Of a stretch of DNA of 64,000 nt, positions 26,606 to 39,355 are shown piece after piece. The stretch comes from Himantopus leucocephalus (lineage: Eukaryota; Chordata; Aves; Charadriiformes; Recurvirostridae), in the NCBI GenBank assembly GCA_003993805.1, contig RSEF01000005.1:18506969-18570968 (forward strand), read 5' to 3'. How positions within the stretch are numbered: the stretch's first letter is position 1; each line of letters starts with the position of its first letter. Under the pieces are notes generated by a model. It ran no database searches. It saw only the letters and a program-made list of their open reading frames with translations, and was not told the DNA's origin. Made by a program: the position numbers and the translations under genes.

Positions 26606-29600
26606 ATGGCTTATATCTGTGAGTTTTAATGTCAGCCTGGGCTCAATATGGGAATGCTTTGGGTAAGAGTTTAGATAAAGCAGTCTTTTGTGAGACACTG
26701 CCTGTTCTGAAAACTGCAGGCAGGGTAGAGGATGGACCTGACTTTGCCAAAGTGTTAGAAATCTCAACCCCCACTGTATTCTCCAAATATTCCAGAGTGC
26801 CGCCTGCAACTGAGATCATTTGCCACAAAGGCCAGGATGTACTAACGACAGTTCTTGGCAGTGAAGTCTAGAGAAGTGGGAAGAGATGTTAGAAGAGGAG
26901 GAGGATACAATGCAATGGTTGCAGTTTCTTTAGAAACCTACTTCCCTCCCGGACTGCTAAAAAATAAATCTCTTCCCCATAGCTTTTCTAAAAAAAGTAA
27001 GAAATAAAGCCTGTAGCTGAACCCTTGGAACACTTTGTAAAGAAATCGACTCTATTTAATACATGAATTAAGAGATGCTTATGGAGTGCCCAGAGGGCTG
27101 GCAGTTGCTAAGTATGTAGAGAAAGCTCCAACATTTATGCTCAGAATAGCACACATCACAGAAATAGCTACCGTTGTGTGATCAGGACACATAACCGAAA
27201 CCCAGGTTATGTGGTTTAACAGTTTGCGCAACCCTGGGCGCAGACTTACTAAATTCTTACTAATCTAACCAAGGCCAGCATCCACTTGAGAGGTTTCCAA
27301 ACAAAATCCAGGCATGGCAGGAAGTGGCTTTGGCAGTGCTTCAGCTGGCAATCTTCCTTCCGAGTCAGTAATGAACCAAGCCCTAATGCGGCACTAGGAA
27401 GATCTTTGGACAAAAGATAAATCTGAGGCCTCTGCTATCTGCTGCCATCTCTGTACCATGTTGCTGCTTTCCACCAAAGGCAGAAACATACGGATCTTGC
27501 CTCATCAACAACAGTTGTTAATAAATGCATGCTACTGATGTAAAATTCCCTCCTGAAGTTTTTTGCACTCAGGATTCCCCATCACTTACTTACATATTTT
27601 ATGTGCACTGTGTACGTTCAAATTCCTTCCATAAAAGGTGGTTATTCTTTTGTTAAACATCATGCCAAAAAGTTTGAAATAGAAGGCTTGACACTGTGAC
27701 CTACATTTGTTGCTTTTTTCAAAGCAATGTTTCTGCAAGAATAACCTAAAAAACCCAACCCATGCAACCCAACCCATGTGCCAATTCTGCAATTATATGA
27801 AGTTGTCTCTTGAAAATACATACCCCAAAGGCTGGTTCTCTAAGGCCTTGCAAACCTCTTGTGTGCCTTCTTTCTCCATGTCTTCAGCCTTAGAAAAAAA
27901 TATTATTTCAGAAGTGTCTTTGTATCTGGAATGTGTCCCTCTCTATAGGAAAGCATCTGCTATAAGGTGCTATAAAAGACAGTGAGTCGTGAATTATCAA
28001 CCCATATTAAGAGATATTTTTATATCCCCTCTCAGGCATGAAAGAAAAAATGAGAGAACGCTTCAGGGCTGCTAAAGCTTAAACAGTCTTCTCCTTTGTA
28101 TTAGACAGTACTTGTAAACAGGACAAGGATATGAAAGAAACAGGTGGCCCCAACTTACAGTGTTTTAGGAGGAAAACAACATTAAAAATGACACTCATCT
28201 GGGCTACCGTGAGTTATTTGCAGCAAGCAGTTATACTGCAAGAACGTACAAATAACCCAGCAGGGTTTAGTACCACTGTATTGCTGAAGCTCCTCTGAGC
28301 TGTGCAGAGCCCTGGGCAGGCACACAGAGCTAAGGCGGATTCACAGCTTCTGCAGGTGGCTGTCTGCTTGTCTCGTGTGGACAGCATGCAATGAAAGCAC
28401 TCTTCTGCTACAGCAGGTGCAGGAAGGAAACTAGATTGCATGCAAGATCAGGCCTTGCGGTCATGGCGCTGTTAGCAAGGCAGGCAGGTTCTGCAGTGAT
28501 AACCAAAATGTGTCTGTGTAGACAGATAAATTACAAAGCTGACTGCTGCCCACTGAAACTCGCAGGGACGGGATCTGGAGGAATGAAGCCTCACACTGTT
28601 TATCGTGCTTCTGTTCAAAGACGAGTATTGAGAAAAGCAGCCTAATGTCTGTCTTTCAGTGTTGTGCTATTCATTCACCTAGACTACCAGTATTACCTAA
28701 ATTGCCAGGACCAAATAAGCTTTGTTCACTTACTTTTTAGCAATGATTTTTGAAGGGACTACTCAATGTGAATGAAGATTGCTCTAAAAAAGCCTCCCTG
28801 AGGAAGACCTGCACCTTTGCTGTTTATTAGCAGCAGGCTGACACTCTGAGCTGTCTCTGAACCTGGTTTGTCCTACTTTTGACTGGCATGTAACTGACGG
28901 GTAGGCTTTATATCTGTCCACTGCGCAGAGGGGGGACTCACCCTTCTTGAACAAAGGGTTAGTTTGTTTTTTAAGTCACTAGTGGAACCAACAAGCATCC
29001 TTACCTAGAGTTCATTTCAGACTTTCTCTTGATGAATGAAAGAAACATTAACTAGAAAATGAACCACAAAAGAACTGCAGGGAATTACCTGATAACTACA
29101 AACTTGTCTCCACTGGTGAATCTGATGACCCACTGCTGCAAAAGTAAACCTGCTTAATTGAGTGGATGATAGTAAAACAGTTTTACAGCAAAACAAAACC
29201 CATGTACTTCTACACTAGGGTACAGATAGACAGGCAGCATTTAGAAGTATGTTGCCAGTGCTTGAACAAAGCCAAAACAGTGAATAATTTGTAGATCCAA
29301 AAGTAAAATGAACCCAACAGCTTTTTCTAGAGATTTGCTGTGAGGCTTGTATCATTGACAGTTGTAGTCCAGAGCACTCACAGGAAGACTTTTCTCTCCC
29401 TTGTTGTGCTGTCGTCAGCTGAGATTACTGTGTCTTGGATACTGGGCGCAGCTGTGATGGGCTCATCTTAGAAAAACTCATCTTACATGCTCAAACTGAA
29501 AGCTGCAAAACTGTCTCTCTGAGCTAGTTATAGTAAGGGTATTGCTAGCAATCTGCAGCAGCAGCCCTGAACCAGATGCTTGTTATTAAAAAGAGTAGGC

Positions 29601-31829
29601 TTAAAAAAGCAATGAATATAAACTCAAGACATCCAATCACGAGGCAAAATTCAGTTTATTACCAGTTTATTACCGTTTGTTCTGGATAAAATGAAAGCAT
29701 GGAGTCTCAATACAAGGAAAATGTCATGACTGAAAATGATCTAAGCTTTTCTTTTTTTTCTTCAGGTTAAGCCAGGGGGGAAAAAACATCACATGAGCAT
29801 TCAATGCACAGGTTTGTGTGGCAGAGGATGTATGAATATGGGTTTCAGCCATCTGCTTATTCATCCAAAACCCTTTTGCCTGTAGAGTGAGAAGTTTTAA
29901 TAAAATGTTTGAGACCCCTTGAAGCTGTCACTCAGGCAAAACCTTTCTAATGCTTGCTGCAACCTCACAGACAAAATTGAAAAAAAGCAGTGTTTGAAGT
30001 GTATGTAAAGCTTTCACTGCCTCTGCTTTACTTGCACTTTAACAATAATCAGGTCCCTTGAGGTCAGGAGGGTTTCTTTGATAATGGATTCTCTTCTTCA
30101 ATTTCAACTTTTCAAAAAAACTGTGCAGCAGCACAGTTGACCTATGATAAGATCTGTGTAAGTCTGGTACTTACATCTTCCTTTAAAAACAGGAAGATGA
30201 GCAAGAAAAGAAATGTTCTTGAAATCTTGTCGTTGCTGACCTTACTCCAAATGGGCGAGACACTGTTACTCATCTTTGCTAAATTTGCGCTTTGCTTCTC
30301 ATTTCTTATGGTCACAGCTGCTTACTCTCAGCTTGGTGTTGGTGGATGCCACAAGCAGCATGGCACAGTAATAATGAGAAATAAAGCTACCAGGGGAAAA
30401 GTATTCAAAATCAGTTTGCAAATGAGGTGCTGAATGTAGAGGGTGACTTGAAGGGGGGGCGTTCATAGGAAAAGGCCTATTTTTTTTTCTTTCTCAGAAC
30501 TGTGAAACATTCGAGTGCCTAAGTCCTGGGGATGTTGAAGGGACTTTCACAGTAGTAGCATAGAAAATTCACTCTTCCTTTACTTCCTCTCCCAGCAACT
30601 GCGTCCTCCCTCCAACCCTAATCCCCCAGAGTTCCCACCCCCAAAACACCTTTGCACACTACTTGCGCCTGTAAGGAATGAGAGTTTTATCACCCACTCC
30701 CACACAGCTGGAACTGCACCCGAAGGAACAGCCCAGTGCAGCACTTTTCCTGCCACCTTTTTGTCCTTTTTCCCCTCCGCAGAGGAGAACTAGTTAGTAC
30801 CTGTGGTTAACCAAAGGGTTTGTATTTGATTAATCAAATCTCTTGCAAACAGAGAAGTCAGAACCTTGAATTATTTAATAAGGCTAAGAAATAATTATTG
30901 GCTAATGGCCTAATATAGCATAAAATAAACTACTGGCTTACAAAATATCCTGATGTCTGTGTATGCTGAGGCTGAACACAGTTGTCAGAGGATTTAATTC
31001 CTTTCCTTCACTTACAGAAAGCATAATTAGGACCAGCCCTAACCAGGATGATATACTGACCTCTGTCCCTGCCCAGCATTGTTTGTATATGATAAAGAGA
31101 CACTTGATAATTGTCTCCTAATAGTATTCCAGGCAACATGCTTCAAACTACTTAGTAGAGAGGCTGTTGTTGTTGTTGACAAAGGACACACAAAAGACAT
31201 GCCTATCACGTGAAAAACATTGTGCAGAAATTTTGGAACTGATGTTGTAGAAAGGGTTTAAAACTTCCATGCAGGTAGACAAGATGGCCACATATCCTTT
31301 CTCTGTTTTAATCAAACATTCCTTGTAAGATCTTCAAGAAAATACAGGTGAAACAACCAAGACAGGAATAACACAAGCTGATCACGGGGTCTGTTCTAGA
31401 TCCAGCCTGGTCTCGTCAGCATTTTTAGGAGAGCTCTTCATTCTTCCCAGGCACCAAGGGTAGACCAAGACCCAACTTGTCTGTCAGCACCCTGAAGCAA
31501 GGGCTGGATCTTGCTGGGCGCTGTGCTCTCCCAAATGCCATTGGTTCAGGAGCAGTCATCAAGATCTTACTGGATTGATCTTAAATTGGACCAAATTGTC
31601 ACTTCCAGAGGGGAGCTGCATTAATCGCTAACTCCCAGAGCATATGGGGAGCCTATGGGAGGCTGGCACAGCAGACAAGGTCACGCAGCATTCAGCTGAG
31701 CTTGGCTTAGAGTTTGCAAGCAGAAAAAAAGATCCCTGGCTCACAGTACTAAACCGAACTATCCTGCTGAATACTTCTCTCCCACTAAAAATGCTGTTCT
31801 CTACTTTTTATCCTCAATGTGGAATCAAG
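26606..31829. other. Intergenic region between the convergent SLC1A2 and CD44
   Basis: About 5.2 kb with no supported gene and no recognisable CR1. It includes a moderately GC-rich patch around 28260-28640, a cytosine-rich patch (about 30590-30790) and a cluster of palindromes (30804-30839). Small open frames on both strands (28391-28645, 30137-30433) show no recognisable domain. It may contain more 3' UTR or regulatory sequence. Confidence 0.55.
30804..30849. promoter_or_regulatory. Candidate regulatory cluster: two palindromes with RUNX- and forkhead-like sites
   Basis: TGGTTAACCA (30804-30813) is a perfect palindrome overlapped by TGTGGTT, a RUNX-type core. ATTTGATTAATCAAAT (30824-30839) is a perfect 16-bp palindrome with homeodomain-like TGATTAATCA. 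GCAAACA, a forkhead-type core, follows at about 30843. Arrangement seen; function inferred. Confidence 0.3.
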
Positions 31830-31835
31830 TTTATT
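31830..31835 (-). terminator. Candidate distal poly(A) signal, CD44
   Basis: AATAAA on the minus strand within CCAAAAATAAACTTG, about 2.6 kb after the stop. Use inferred. Confidence 0.3.
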
Positions 31836-32282
31836 TTTGGAAGCTTATTTTACAGCTCAATGTGTTTTTAGCAATACTATTTCTAGTTACAATTTAGAGA
31901 TTATATTTTCTTTCATTCTGATTAATCTGTTAAATAAATATGCAAATATATCAAGTGCTCTATGTAAAAAATATGTACACACAACAGACAACCCCTCAAA
32001 TAATAAAACCAAGTTTGATAAAAATATGTACTATATTGCACATCTGAAATGGCCATCTAGTTTTGAAACTATAATGAAACTTAATTACACATGAATCACA
32101 TGACATCTAAAAAGAATCAGCATATATAAAATAATGTCATTGCCTCTGTAAAGAGAACTTGAGCATCTCCCTACTTAAAAATATAAAAAGAAGTCAGCCA
32201 GTGACATTAGATAAATTAGGAAGGAATTTGTGGATTTCTCCATTAAACATCTGAATAGGGAGATGAATAACCTGCCACAGCC

Positions 32283-32317
32283 TTTTTTTTTTTTTTTTTA
32301 AAAAAAATTTAGATTTN
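32283..32317. repeat. Poly(T)/poly(A) run with ambiguous base
   Basis: About 17 T directly followed by eight A, then AT-rich bases and an N at 32317. Probably a homopolymer sequencing problem within the presumed CD44 3' UTR. Confidence 0.9.
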
Positions 32318-33790
32318 GAAATATCTCCTTATTCTTACTCTGGATCTCCATACTTAGTGAAATGAGTACATAACACCAGTTTCAACACAGCCTTCATCTA
32401 CAATGACAATAGAAAAGTTCGCTTAAAAACATTACAGGAATTAAACAAAAATCAATGCATGGAGTCAACAGACTTCCCACTACACAGTTCAGTATTAAAA
32501 TACATGAAAGGACTGAGAAGTTTGACAGTGGGTCACAAGTACTGACTGTAAATCACCTTGACCCCAGGCTTCAGCCTGTTTAAACTCCTTTGGACCACGA
32601 GCTGTGTGTCTGTTCATAGATGAAATACGCTGCCCTACATTAAGACAGAAAACATCCTATGCGTTCTTTAAAATCACACCTCATCTTGGGACCTTTTGCC
32701 CAGGCGTAAATTGCCCCTGAGGAGATCTGCCTGCAGATACCAGGGCACTGAGCAACTTGATGACACACATGCGAAACTGCTGGAGGTCTGTGACTGAGAA
32801 ATATAATCAAGTGTCTTGTGCTTTACGTTTCAGTAAAGATCAGTGCTGGCTGATGTTAGTATTTATCTAGCTGAATGCTGAAACTCCAAATTACTTCAGA
32901 TAGAGAACATAAAATAACATGCTTTAGCAGAACAGTTTCAAAGACAGGTGCTACTGCCAGTGAACAGGAACACCTAAATAACCCTGCTACAGGACATTCC
33001 CCATCCCACAACTGACACAGACTACTGGTTGCAATTACCTTACATTGTTTTTACTTGCATTTTTTGAGGCAACCCATTTAGAAGTTATTATTCTCCCTCC
33101 ATTCCAATACACTTTCTTAAAAATGGCACAGACCACTGGTAGTAAATAATTTTCTTTCTGACGATTCATACCAATATAATGCACAGCATCATAGCTTAAT
33201 ACAAGTACTTTACATAACAGACACATAAGGACAAAACAAAAGCATATAACAATGCAGCTGCAGCTACTTTACTATATTACATGGCTGGGAGACTTTTCTT
33301 TAATTTTCTTTGAGCTTTTCTGTAGAATTTAAACTTCTGGTACCAACAAGCAAGCAATGTTTCTTTTGGTAATTTTTAAAAGCAGGGGAAAAAATGTGGA
33401 TGAAATAGAATTCAGAGGAAGTGAGGGAGATCATAGAAAGGCAACTTTTAAAATATCAGAAAACTGGTGTAACATAATAGTTACAGGGAAAACAAGTTCT
33501 ACTAGGCTCAGCATCTCCTAAGTAAAACGGAGCAAAAGAAGATAGAGACCTATTCTTCAGGAATAAAATAGACATCTTCCCTAATGATATCCAATTGCTT
33601 GATTTGTGCATGTGTGATAGAGCTGGGGTCATTCTGTTCTATTCATTATCCTAACAGACTCATTAAAAACTCGCACAAACCATGACCAATGAAGGGGGAA
33701 GAGCACCTCAAAAACTCAATGATAACTGCACAGATTGTTAGGATAATAAAGTATAGAACTTTGTTATGTATCATCTCATGTTTTCATCTC

Positions 33791-33796
33791 TTTATT
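33791..33796 (-). terminator. Candidate proximal poly(A) signal, CD44
   Basis: AATAAA on the minus strand within GGGGAATAAAGAGATG, about 640 nt after the stop. Use inferred. Confidence 0.4.
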
Positions 33797-34431
33797 CCCC
33801 CCTCCAAAGAAGACCTGACCCTAGACATTTAAAAATAGAGATAAATAAATTTTGTCCTTCTGGGTTTCCCTCATTGCAGACCAAGCCATAAATCATTATA
33901 AAATGTCACTTTTTGTTTATACTGGCAGACTCTGAATGCACGTACTGCTCTTCCTGGCTGGAAGGCAATTCTGAAGGATTCTGATGTTTTAGACACTGTA
34001 TCGGAAGCCTTTTTGGTTTAAACTTGATTTTTGCTCTTGACATTTGTTTCTCACTTACTCTTGTACCATGGTAAGTTTAGAAGTCAAATGTCTGTAAGAT
34101 GGTGTGACTGGACACTTCTGTAGCTCCGCACAGCAAAGACTTTCCATCTAGGGAACAACAACGTAAACTTCCTCCTAACGCCCAGGACACAGTAAGTATC
34201 CTCTGTGGAAGCACTGGGAACTGAAAACATTATGCAACTCTTGGGGGCTTATTTAGAAGCAAATGTCAATTTTGTAATTCAGGCATCATTTTAAGGTGAT
34301 TAAAAATGAATAAAACTTATATTTAATTATGTTCAAAAGACATCAGTAGCACAGTGCATCTGTGAATTCCTGTCCAAGTTCCATGTCGTTTTGATTTCCC
34401 CAGCTCTGATCTACTTGGCAACTTGGTACCA

Positions 34432-34648
34432 TTACACTCCACTCTTCATGTCAAGCTCCTGATGATTTTGTGTTTCATTAATGGTCAGGAATTCATCACA
34501 GGCTCCTGTTTGGTCATTTGACGGTTCTTTATGGACCAAGTGCACCATTTCTTGTGATTTGCTGGCATCTCCATTTAATCCACTTGTCTTCCTGTCCTCC
34601 ACTGCCCCTTTGCCATTGTTAATCACTAGCTTTTTCTTCTGCCCACAT
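34432..34648 (-). CDS. CD44: CD44 final exon: cytoplasmic tail and stop
   Basis: The minus-strand acceptor TTTCTTTCTAG is followed by A, completing Arg from the previous exon, then [20 protein letters not shown]. The exon has 217 nt including TAA (34434-34432). It encodes the juxtamembrane Cys (palmitoylated in mammals), the basic RRRCGQKKK cluster that binds ERM proteins, the [10 protein letters not shown] segment containing the regulated serine (Ser325 in human), and a C-terminus ending DMKSGV, where human has KIGV. The middle ([15 protein letters not shown]) diverges from human and is a few residues longer. It corresponds to human exon 20 (long tail). Confidence 0.98.
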
Positions 34649-34742
34649 CTAGAAAGAAATAAAAAGAAAATAAGTACTATAAATGGAGACTAACAGAAAT
34701 AAGAAAAAAAAATCAAAGCCAATATTTAGGAAAAGGTGCTTG

Positions 34743-34798
34743 GAAATGAAACTTGTGTCTGCCAGTGCAAAGAAAAATGAAACTTGTGTCTGTCAGTA
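34743..34798. repeat. Near-tandem duplication of ATGAAACTTGTGTCTG segment
   Basis: The words AATGAAACTTGTGTCTGCCAGT and AATGAAACTTGTGTCTGTCAGT, spaced about 33 bp apart, differ by one base. They lie about 100 bp upstream of the last CD44 acceptor. Confidence 0.8.
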
Positions 34799-35308
34799 CA
34801 GACTTATACAATGCTAAGTGTAAAGTTTCTCCATATTGCATATTTTATTTTTGAAAGCATCCACCATTATACGCTTAATTTGGCAGGAGCTCACTTACTT
34901 GTTTTGTATCTATCGTTACTACAGATAGGAATAACATTCATTACTGAAAGCTAGAAAATATTTTCTAACATTTGGATATATCTACGTTTATGAACTTTGT
35001 ATATATCCCACTATAAGGATAGGGTCATTCTAAAGCCAGACTTGGGACCACACCTTTGAAAATGCTCAAGTTCTTGAGATAGCAGAAAATTTGGATCAAG
35101 CTCTCACCTCATTATACAAGATAACTTTTTCTTCTTTGTATTAGCATTTCAGGCCTAGAAGGCCAACAGCAAGGAAATATGGAGAACTACTGCTACTAGC
35201 AACAGTATAGCTCCTTATGATACCAAGGTAGGAAATAGCTACTGTGCTTTTAAAGTTACACTCACAGCAGTGTTGCCCAATAAACTCTATATGTAGCTCT
35301 GAATGAAC

Positions 35309-35336
35309 ACACACACGCGCACGTGCACACACACAC
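35309..35336. repeat. CA/CG dinucleotide microsatellite
   Basis: Alternating purine-pyrimidine tract ACACACACGCGCACGTGCAC and continuing; potentially Z-DNA-prone. CD44 last intron. Confidence 0.85.
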
Positions 35337-36010
35337 TCTCTTTTAAAAAGTCACCAGTCCAAATCTGATGCATGCTGGTCAATGTGGGCTGGGTATTCTT
35401 CAGGGTACTAAAAAAGTACTAGTTACACAGCTGTCAGATTTGCCCCAGACTGTTAAGATGGTTCTCTGGCTACATGGTGCTGAACATCTCACTTGTCCTT
35501 GAACACTCTTGTGCAAACTGAATATACAAAGCACAACTCTCTTAAGAGGGACAATGTCTCTGTGAAGTTGTACTTTAAAGTGCTTTCTTCTTAAATGAAG
35601 CATATTTTGCCTGAATGACTAATTTGGCAGTTCAATTATACTATTATCCTTCCGAAGTATTACTTTTTTCATGCTCACTGACTAATAGATAAAAGTTATT
35701 TTACATGAAGTAGCTCAGTTCACTGTGCTAATGTTACACACACACTTGGGAATGATTCCTGCTCTGCAGCTGTGAAATGTCAAAAGAGGCCAGTGAGATG
35801 TAGAGCTCCACAGCCGCTTGAAAGAGCAGCTCAGAGTGTCTTTTCTGATGTGATGGTCAGGCTGGGCAGCATCATCTGTTGGACCCTGGAAGGAGATCCT
35901 AACACTTTTTTACGACAGGCACCGGACAAAGGCTGTCTTTTTTGCAACAAGAGGAATAACTAACTAAATAGGTCCACGCTGAATTTTGGCCATTTTTGGT
36001 TTTGGTCAAG

Positions 36011-37046
36011 ATCATAGAATCATAGAATGGTTTGGGTTGGAAGAGACCTTAAAGATTATCTAGTTTCAAGCCCCCTGCCACAGGCAATGACACCTTCCAC
36101 TAGACCAAGTTACTCAAAGCCCCATCCAGCCTGGCCTTGAACACTTCCAGGGATGGGGCATCCACAACTTCTCTGGGCAACCTGTTCCAGTGTCTCACCG
36201 CCCTCACAGTAAAGAATTCTAAAAAATCTAGTCTAAATCTACCTTTTTCCAGTTTAAAACAGTTACTTCTCATCCTGTCATTACACTCCCTGATAAAGAG
36301 TCCCTCTCCACCTTTCCTTTACTGGAAGACCCCTATAAGGTCTCCATGAAGCCTTCTCTTCTCCAGGATGAACAACCCCAACTCTCTCAGCCCATCTTCA
36401 TAGGAGAGGTGCTCCAGCCCTCTGATCATCTTCGTGGCCCTCCTCTGGACTCACTCTAACAGGTCCATGTCCTTCTTGTATCGGGGGCCCCAGAGCTGAA
36501 CGCAATATTCCACTGAACACAATATTCCCACTATGTCGCCAACAAAGATGTTAAACAGCACTGGTCCCAGTACTGACCCCTGAGGAACACCATGCGTCAC
36601 TGCCCGCCACTTGGACATAGACCCATTGACTGCAACTCTTTTAGTGTGGTCATCCAGCCAATGCCTTATCCACCAAGTGGTCCATCCATCAAATCAATAT
36701 CTCTCCAATTCAGAGACAAGGATGTTGTGCGGGACAATGTCAAGTGCTTTGCACAAGTCCAGGTAGACAATGTCAGTTGCTCTTCCCTTATCCACCAACG
36801 CTGTAACGCCATTGTAGAAGGCCACCAAATTTGTCAGGCACGATATGCCTTTAGTGAAGCCACATTGGCTATCATGGATCACGTCCTTATTTTGCATGTG
36901 CCTTGACATAATTTTCAGGAGGATCTGCTCCATGATCTTGCTGGGCACAGAGGTGAGCCTGACCAGCCTGTGGTTCCTTGGGTCTTCCTTTTTTCCCTTT
37001 TTAAAAATGGGGGTTATGTTTCCTCCTTTCCAGTCATTGGGAACTT
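36011..37046 (-). mobile_element. CR1 LINE fragment (3' half), antisense to plus strand
   Basis: Read on the plus strand, it begins with ATCATAGAATCATAGAATGG, the reverse complement of the CR1 3' terminus, and continues through the CR1 3' UTR into reverse transcriptase. On the minus strand, 36948-36694 reads [19 protein letters not shown] and then [20 protein letters not shown], the RT motif A region. 5'-truncated, degenerate, and in the same orientation as CD44. Confidence 0.93.
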
Positions 37047-37063
37047 ATAAGAACACCAATTTA

Positions 37064-37089
37064 AAAAAAAAAAAGAAAAAGAAAAAAAT
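37064..37089. repeat. A-rich simple repeat
   Basis: Run of A interrupted by single G bases, just beyond the truncated 5' end of the CR1 fragment. Confidence 0.85.
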
Positions 37090-39276
37090 ATAGCCAAGCA
37101 ATATGATATTTACTGAGAAGGCCCAATTGCTTGTTTGAAATGCTTGAAAACTCTGCCATATCGACATCCTAACTAGAAAGATTAAATTTATTGATTTCTG
37201 AATCAGGAAGTTAACTACCTTGAAACAAAGGCTTACTCTTCATTAGGCTTTTTCAGACAACCTAAATGAGACTGAAACTGGAAATGCCACAGTCAGCATT
37301 CATCTAAAAAATGGTGCATCTGACAGCATTACATAAATAAAAACACATCGTTCTTACTTGTTAAATAAATAAATGCTTGAAATGTTCTCAGCTCACTGCT
37401 CAGCTAACACTGAAATGCTCAATGCTCAACACTTAATGCTCAATCCTCCTTTCTCAGCTATCCAGTTTTCTTATAGCACTGCTGCAGTGTTAGTTTCAGA
37501 CCAGTTAGTATTCACATGCAGTATGCTGACTGCACAATATCTACCTCTCTGTGGATTTTCAGCATATTAACACTTAATAGAATAGATGAAGAAAGGATTC
37601 TTGACTTATTCATATTATCATTTGGCTCCAGCTGAAGTGAAAGAAAATTTCCACTTGTTAGAAGCATACCAGAGTACATCCCTGCTTTAAAAAGTTTTCC
37701 TCACAGTGACTAACACATATTACTAAGGTCTAATCCATGCATTCGCACACATACATGCACCCACGTGCACTTTCTCTCTTTGCAACTCACTTCCAGCTGC
37801 ACCGAAGATCTAAGTAAAAGACATGTTTTCCATTAGCAATATCTAGGGCATAATTTACAGCTCTGAGATTGTTTCATTTCTTGTCAGATGCAATCTATAA
37901 TTGGCCATAGTGGCCCTGTTTGTCTGTTCATATGGTGACTCTGGGTTGAGAGGGAGGAAACAATGGCAGTGTCTACTTTTAAAGGCATAACAAAGTAACA
38001 TATAAATCAATAAGCCATGCTGTTCAGGCTGTGTAGCTCCAGAATAAGTTTACAGAAAGAAAGTTGTAGAGCTTTCTGTCTCACCATATGCTTGATAGCT
38101 TTCTTATTTCAACAGATCTCTCATAATACTGTCAGAGAAGCACCGATATTGTGGATACAGTCATAGGGCAAACATACCAGGTGGCATCTAACTACTGACT
38201 TCAGCAAAACTGTATCAGTTTTGTCTGTCTGACAATTTGGCATTTGGTTTGCATTGTTTTGCCTCATAGAAGCCTTCCGCATAGGCAGGGACTGCCTAGG
38301 TTGCTCCCTCACCATGGTGGCAGTACTTTATGCACCCACGCCATGCTTTGGAGGACCTTGACACTATTTCACAGAAGCATTAATATGTGCTTTCCTGCAA
38401 CCAGCAGACTAGGAATAAATTTCCTCACTGCTTCCAGAACAAAAATATCCACATATTACATGGTTACTCTGATAAAAAAAGTTCAGATTCAACATTCAAG
38501 GAGGAAATAGTTACTCTGTTAAAGGGTTCAACTTTAACACTCAAATAGCAAAAAGCTGTTTAAGACAATTGAGAAGTAACCTCAGAACAGCCCCCAGAGA
38601 AAAGAAAGCGTTAAGAACATTACAGCCTATCCTTTAGGCTAGAGATTTTTCAAATTTCCTGGCTAACTTTGCACACAGATCACTGCAGCTTTCTATTCCT
38701 CAGCTTCTTCATCTGTAAAGTGGAGTAAATAAAGCTATTGAGTGCTCTGATAGCAATGTTAGAATACATCCCTGTGACTGCCAGCTGTGATACTGCCTTT
38801 GTTTGAAAGGAACAAATTAATCCTGTGACAGTGATTGTCTAATATAGCCCTTCACACTGTACACAGACAATACTGTTAATGGTGGAAGATTATACTCAGC
38901 TCATGCTGTAGTGGCTACTGTCTATGTCCATCTCACATAGTTTTCACTCTCAGCGGACAGGATTTTCCTATTAATAAGTAATAGGTAGAGAATAATTAAT
39001 TCTCTGTTATCTATACACAGTTAATTTCCATTTACAAATAAAGACCAAATGGTTTATATAGCTACTGACTTCACATGGTTTCATATGTGTGTGAAGGCTG
39101 ATGTGTGACCTGTGTGGGACGTGGTGACCTTGGCCCTCACACCCCAAGTCACAGAGCTTTGCAGAGGAAGCTCTTCCCTGTGTTATGCTACTCTACCCTT
39201 TCACAAAGCTTTGAAGCCTTTTGATGAAGAAAATAGCAAAGCAGTATGTTTTGAAAAAGTAAAGGGGCTGCCTTAC

Positions 39277-39355
39277 CTTCTCCGACTGTTAACAGCAATG
39301 CACGCTGCAAGAATCAACGCAAGTGCCACAAGAGCAGCAACTACGATCAGCCATT
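39277..39355 (-). CDS. CD44: CD44 transmembrane exon
   Basis: This 79-nt exon (the same length as human exon 18) reads, with the G of the previous exon, EWLIVVAALVALALILAACI and then AVNSRRR. That is a roughly 21-residue hydrophobic helix followed by the basic stop-transfer cluster. Acceptor CTCCTCACAG, donor AGAAG|GTAAGG. The final AG joins the A of the tail exon to complete the third Arg. The small-residue pattern in the helix is typical of CD44. Confidence 0.98.

Larger units (their letters stand above)
31830..34431 (-). other. CD44: Probable CD44 3' UTR
   Basis: Downstream of the TAA on the minus strand the DNA is AT-rich, without recognisable CR1 or exons. Exact AATAAA hexamers on the minus strand occur at 33796-33791 (about 640 nt after the stop) and 31835-31830 (about 2.6 kb after). 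Human CD44 has several 3' UTR lengths, so both could be used. A single N at 32317, next to a run of T then A, marks an unresolved base. The limits are inferred. Confidence 0.4.
34649..39276 (-). other. CD44 intron before the tail exon, with CR1
   Basis: A 4.6-kb intron. It holds a minus-strand CR1 (36011-37046), an A-rich run (37064-37089), a CA/CG microsatellite (35309-35336), and a near-tandem duplication of about 33 bp at 34743-34798. I found no convincing short-tail exon. Confidence 0.8.

Noticed and set aside
28214..28645. Overlapping open frames on both strands in a GC-rich intergenic patch
   Set aside because: Short, without recognisable domain, start context or splice sites.
34649..39276. 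Search for the CD44 short-tail exon (human exon 19)
   Set aside because: No segment following a good acceptor gave a convincing short-tail sequence; absence by eye is not proof.
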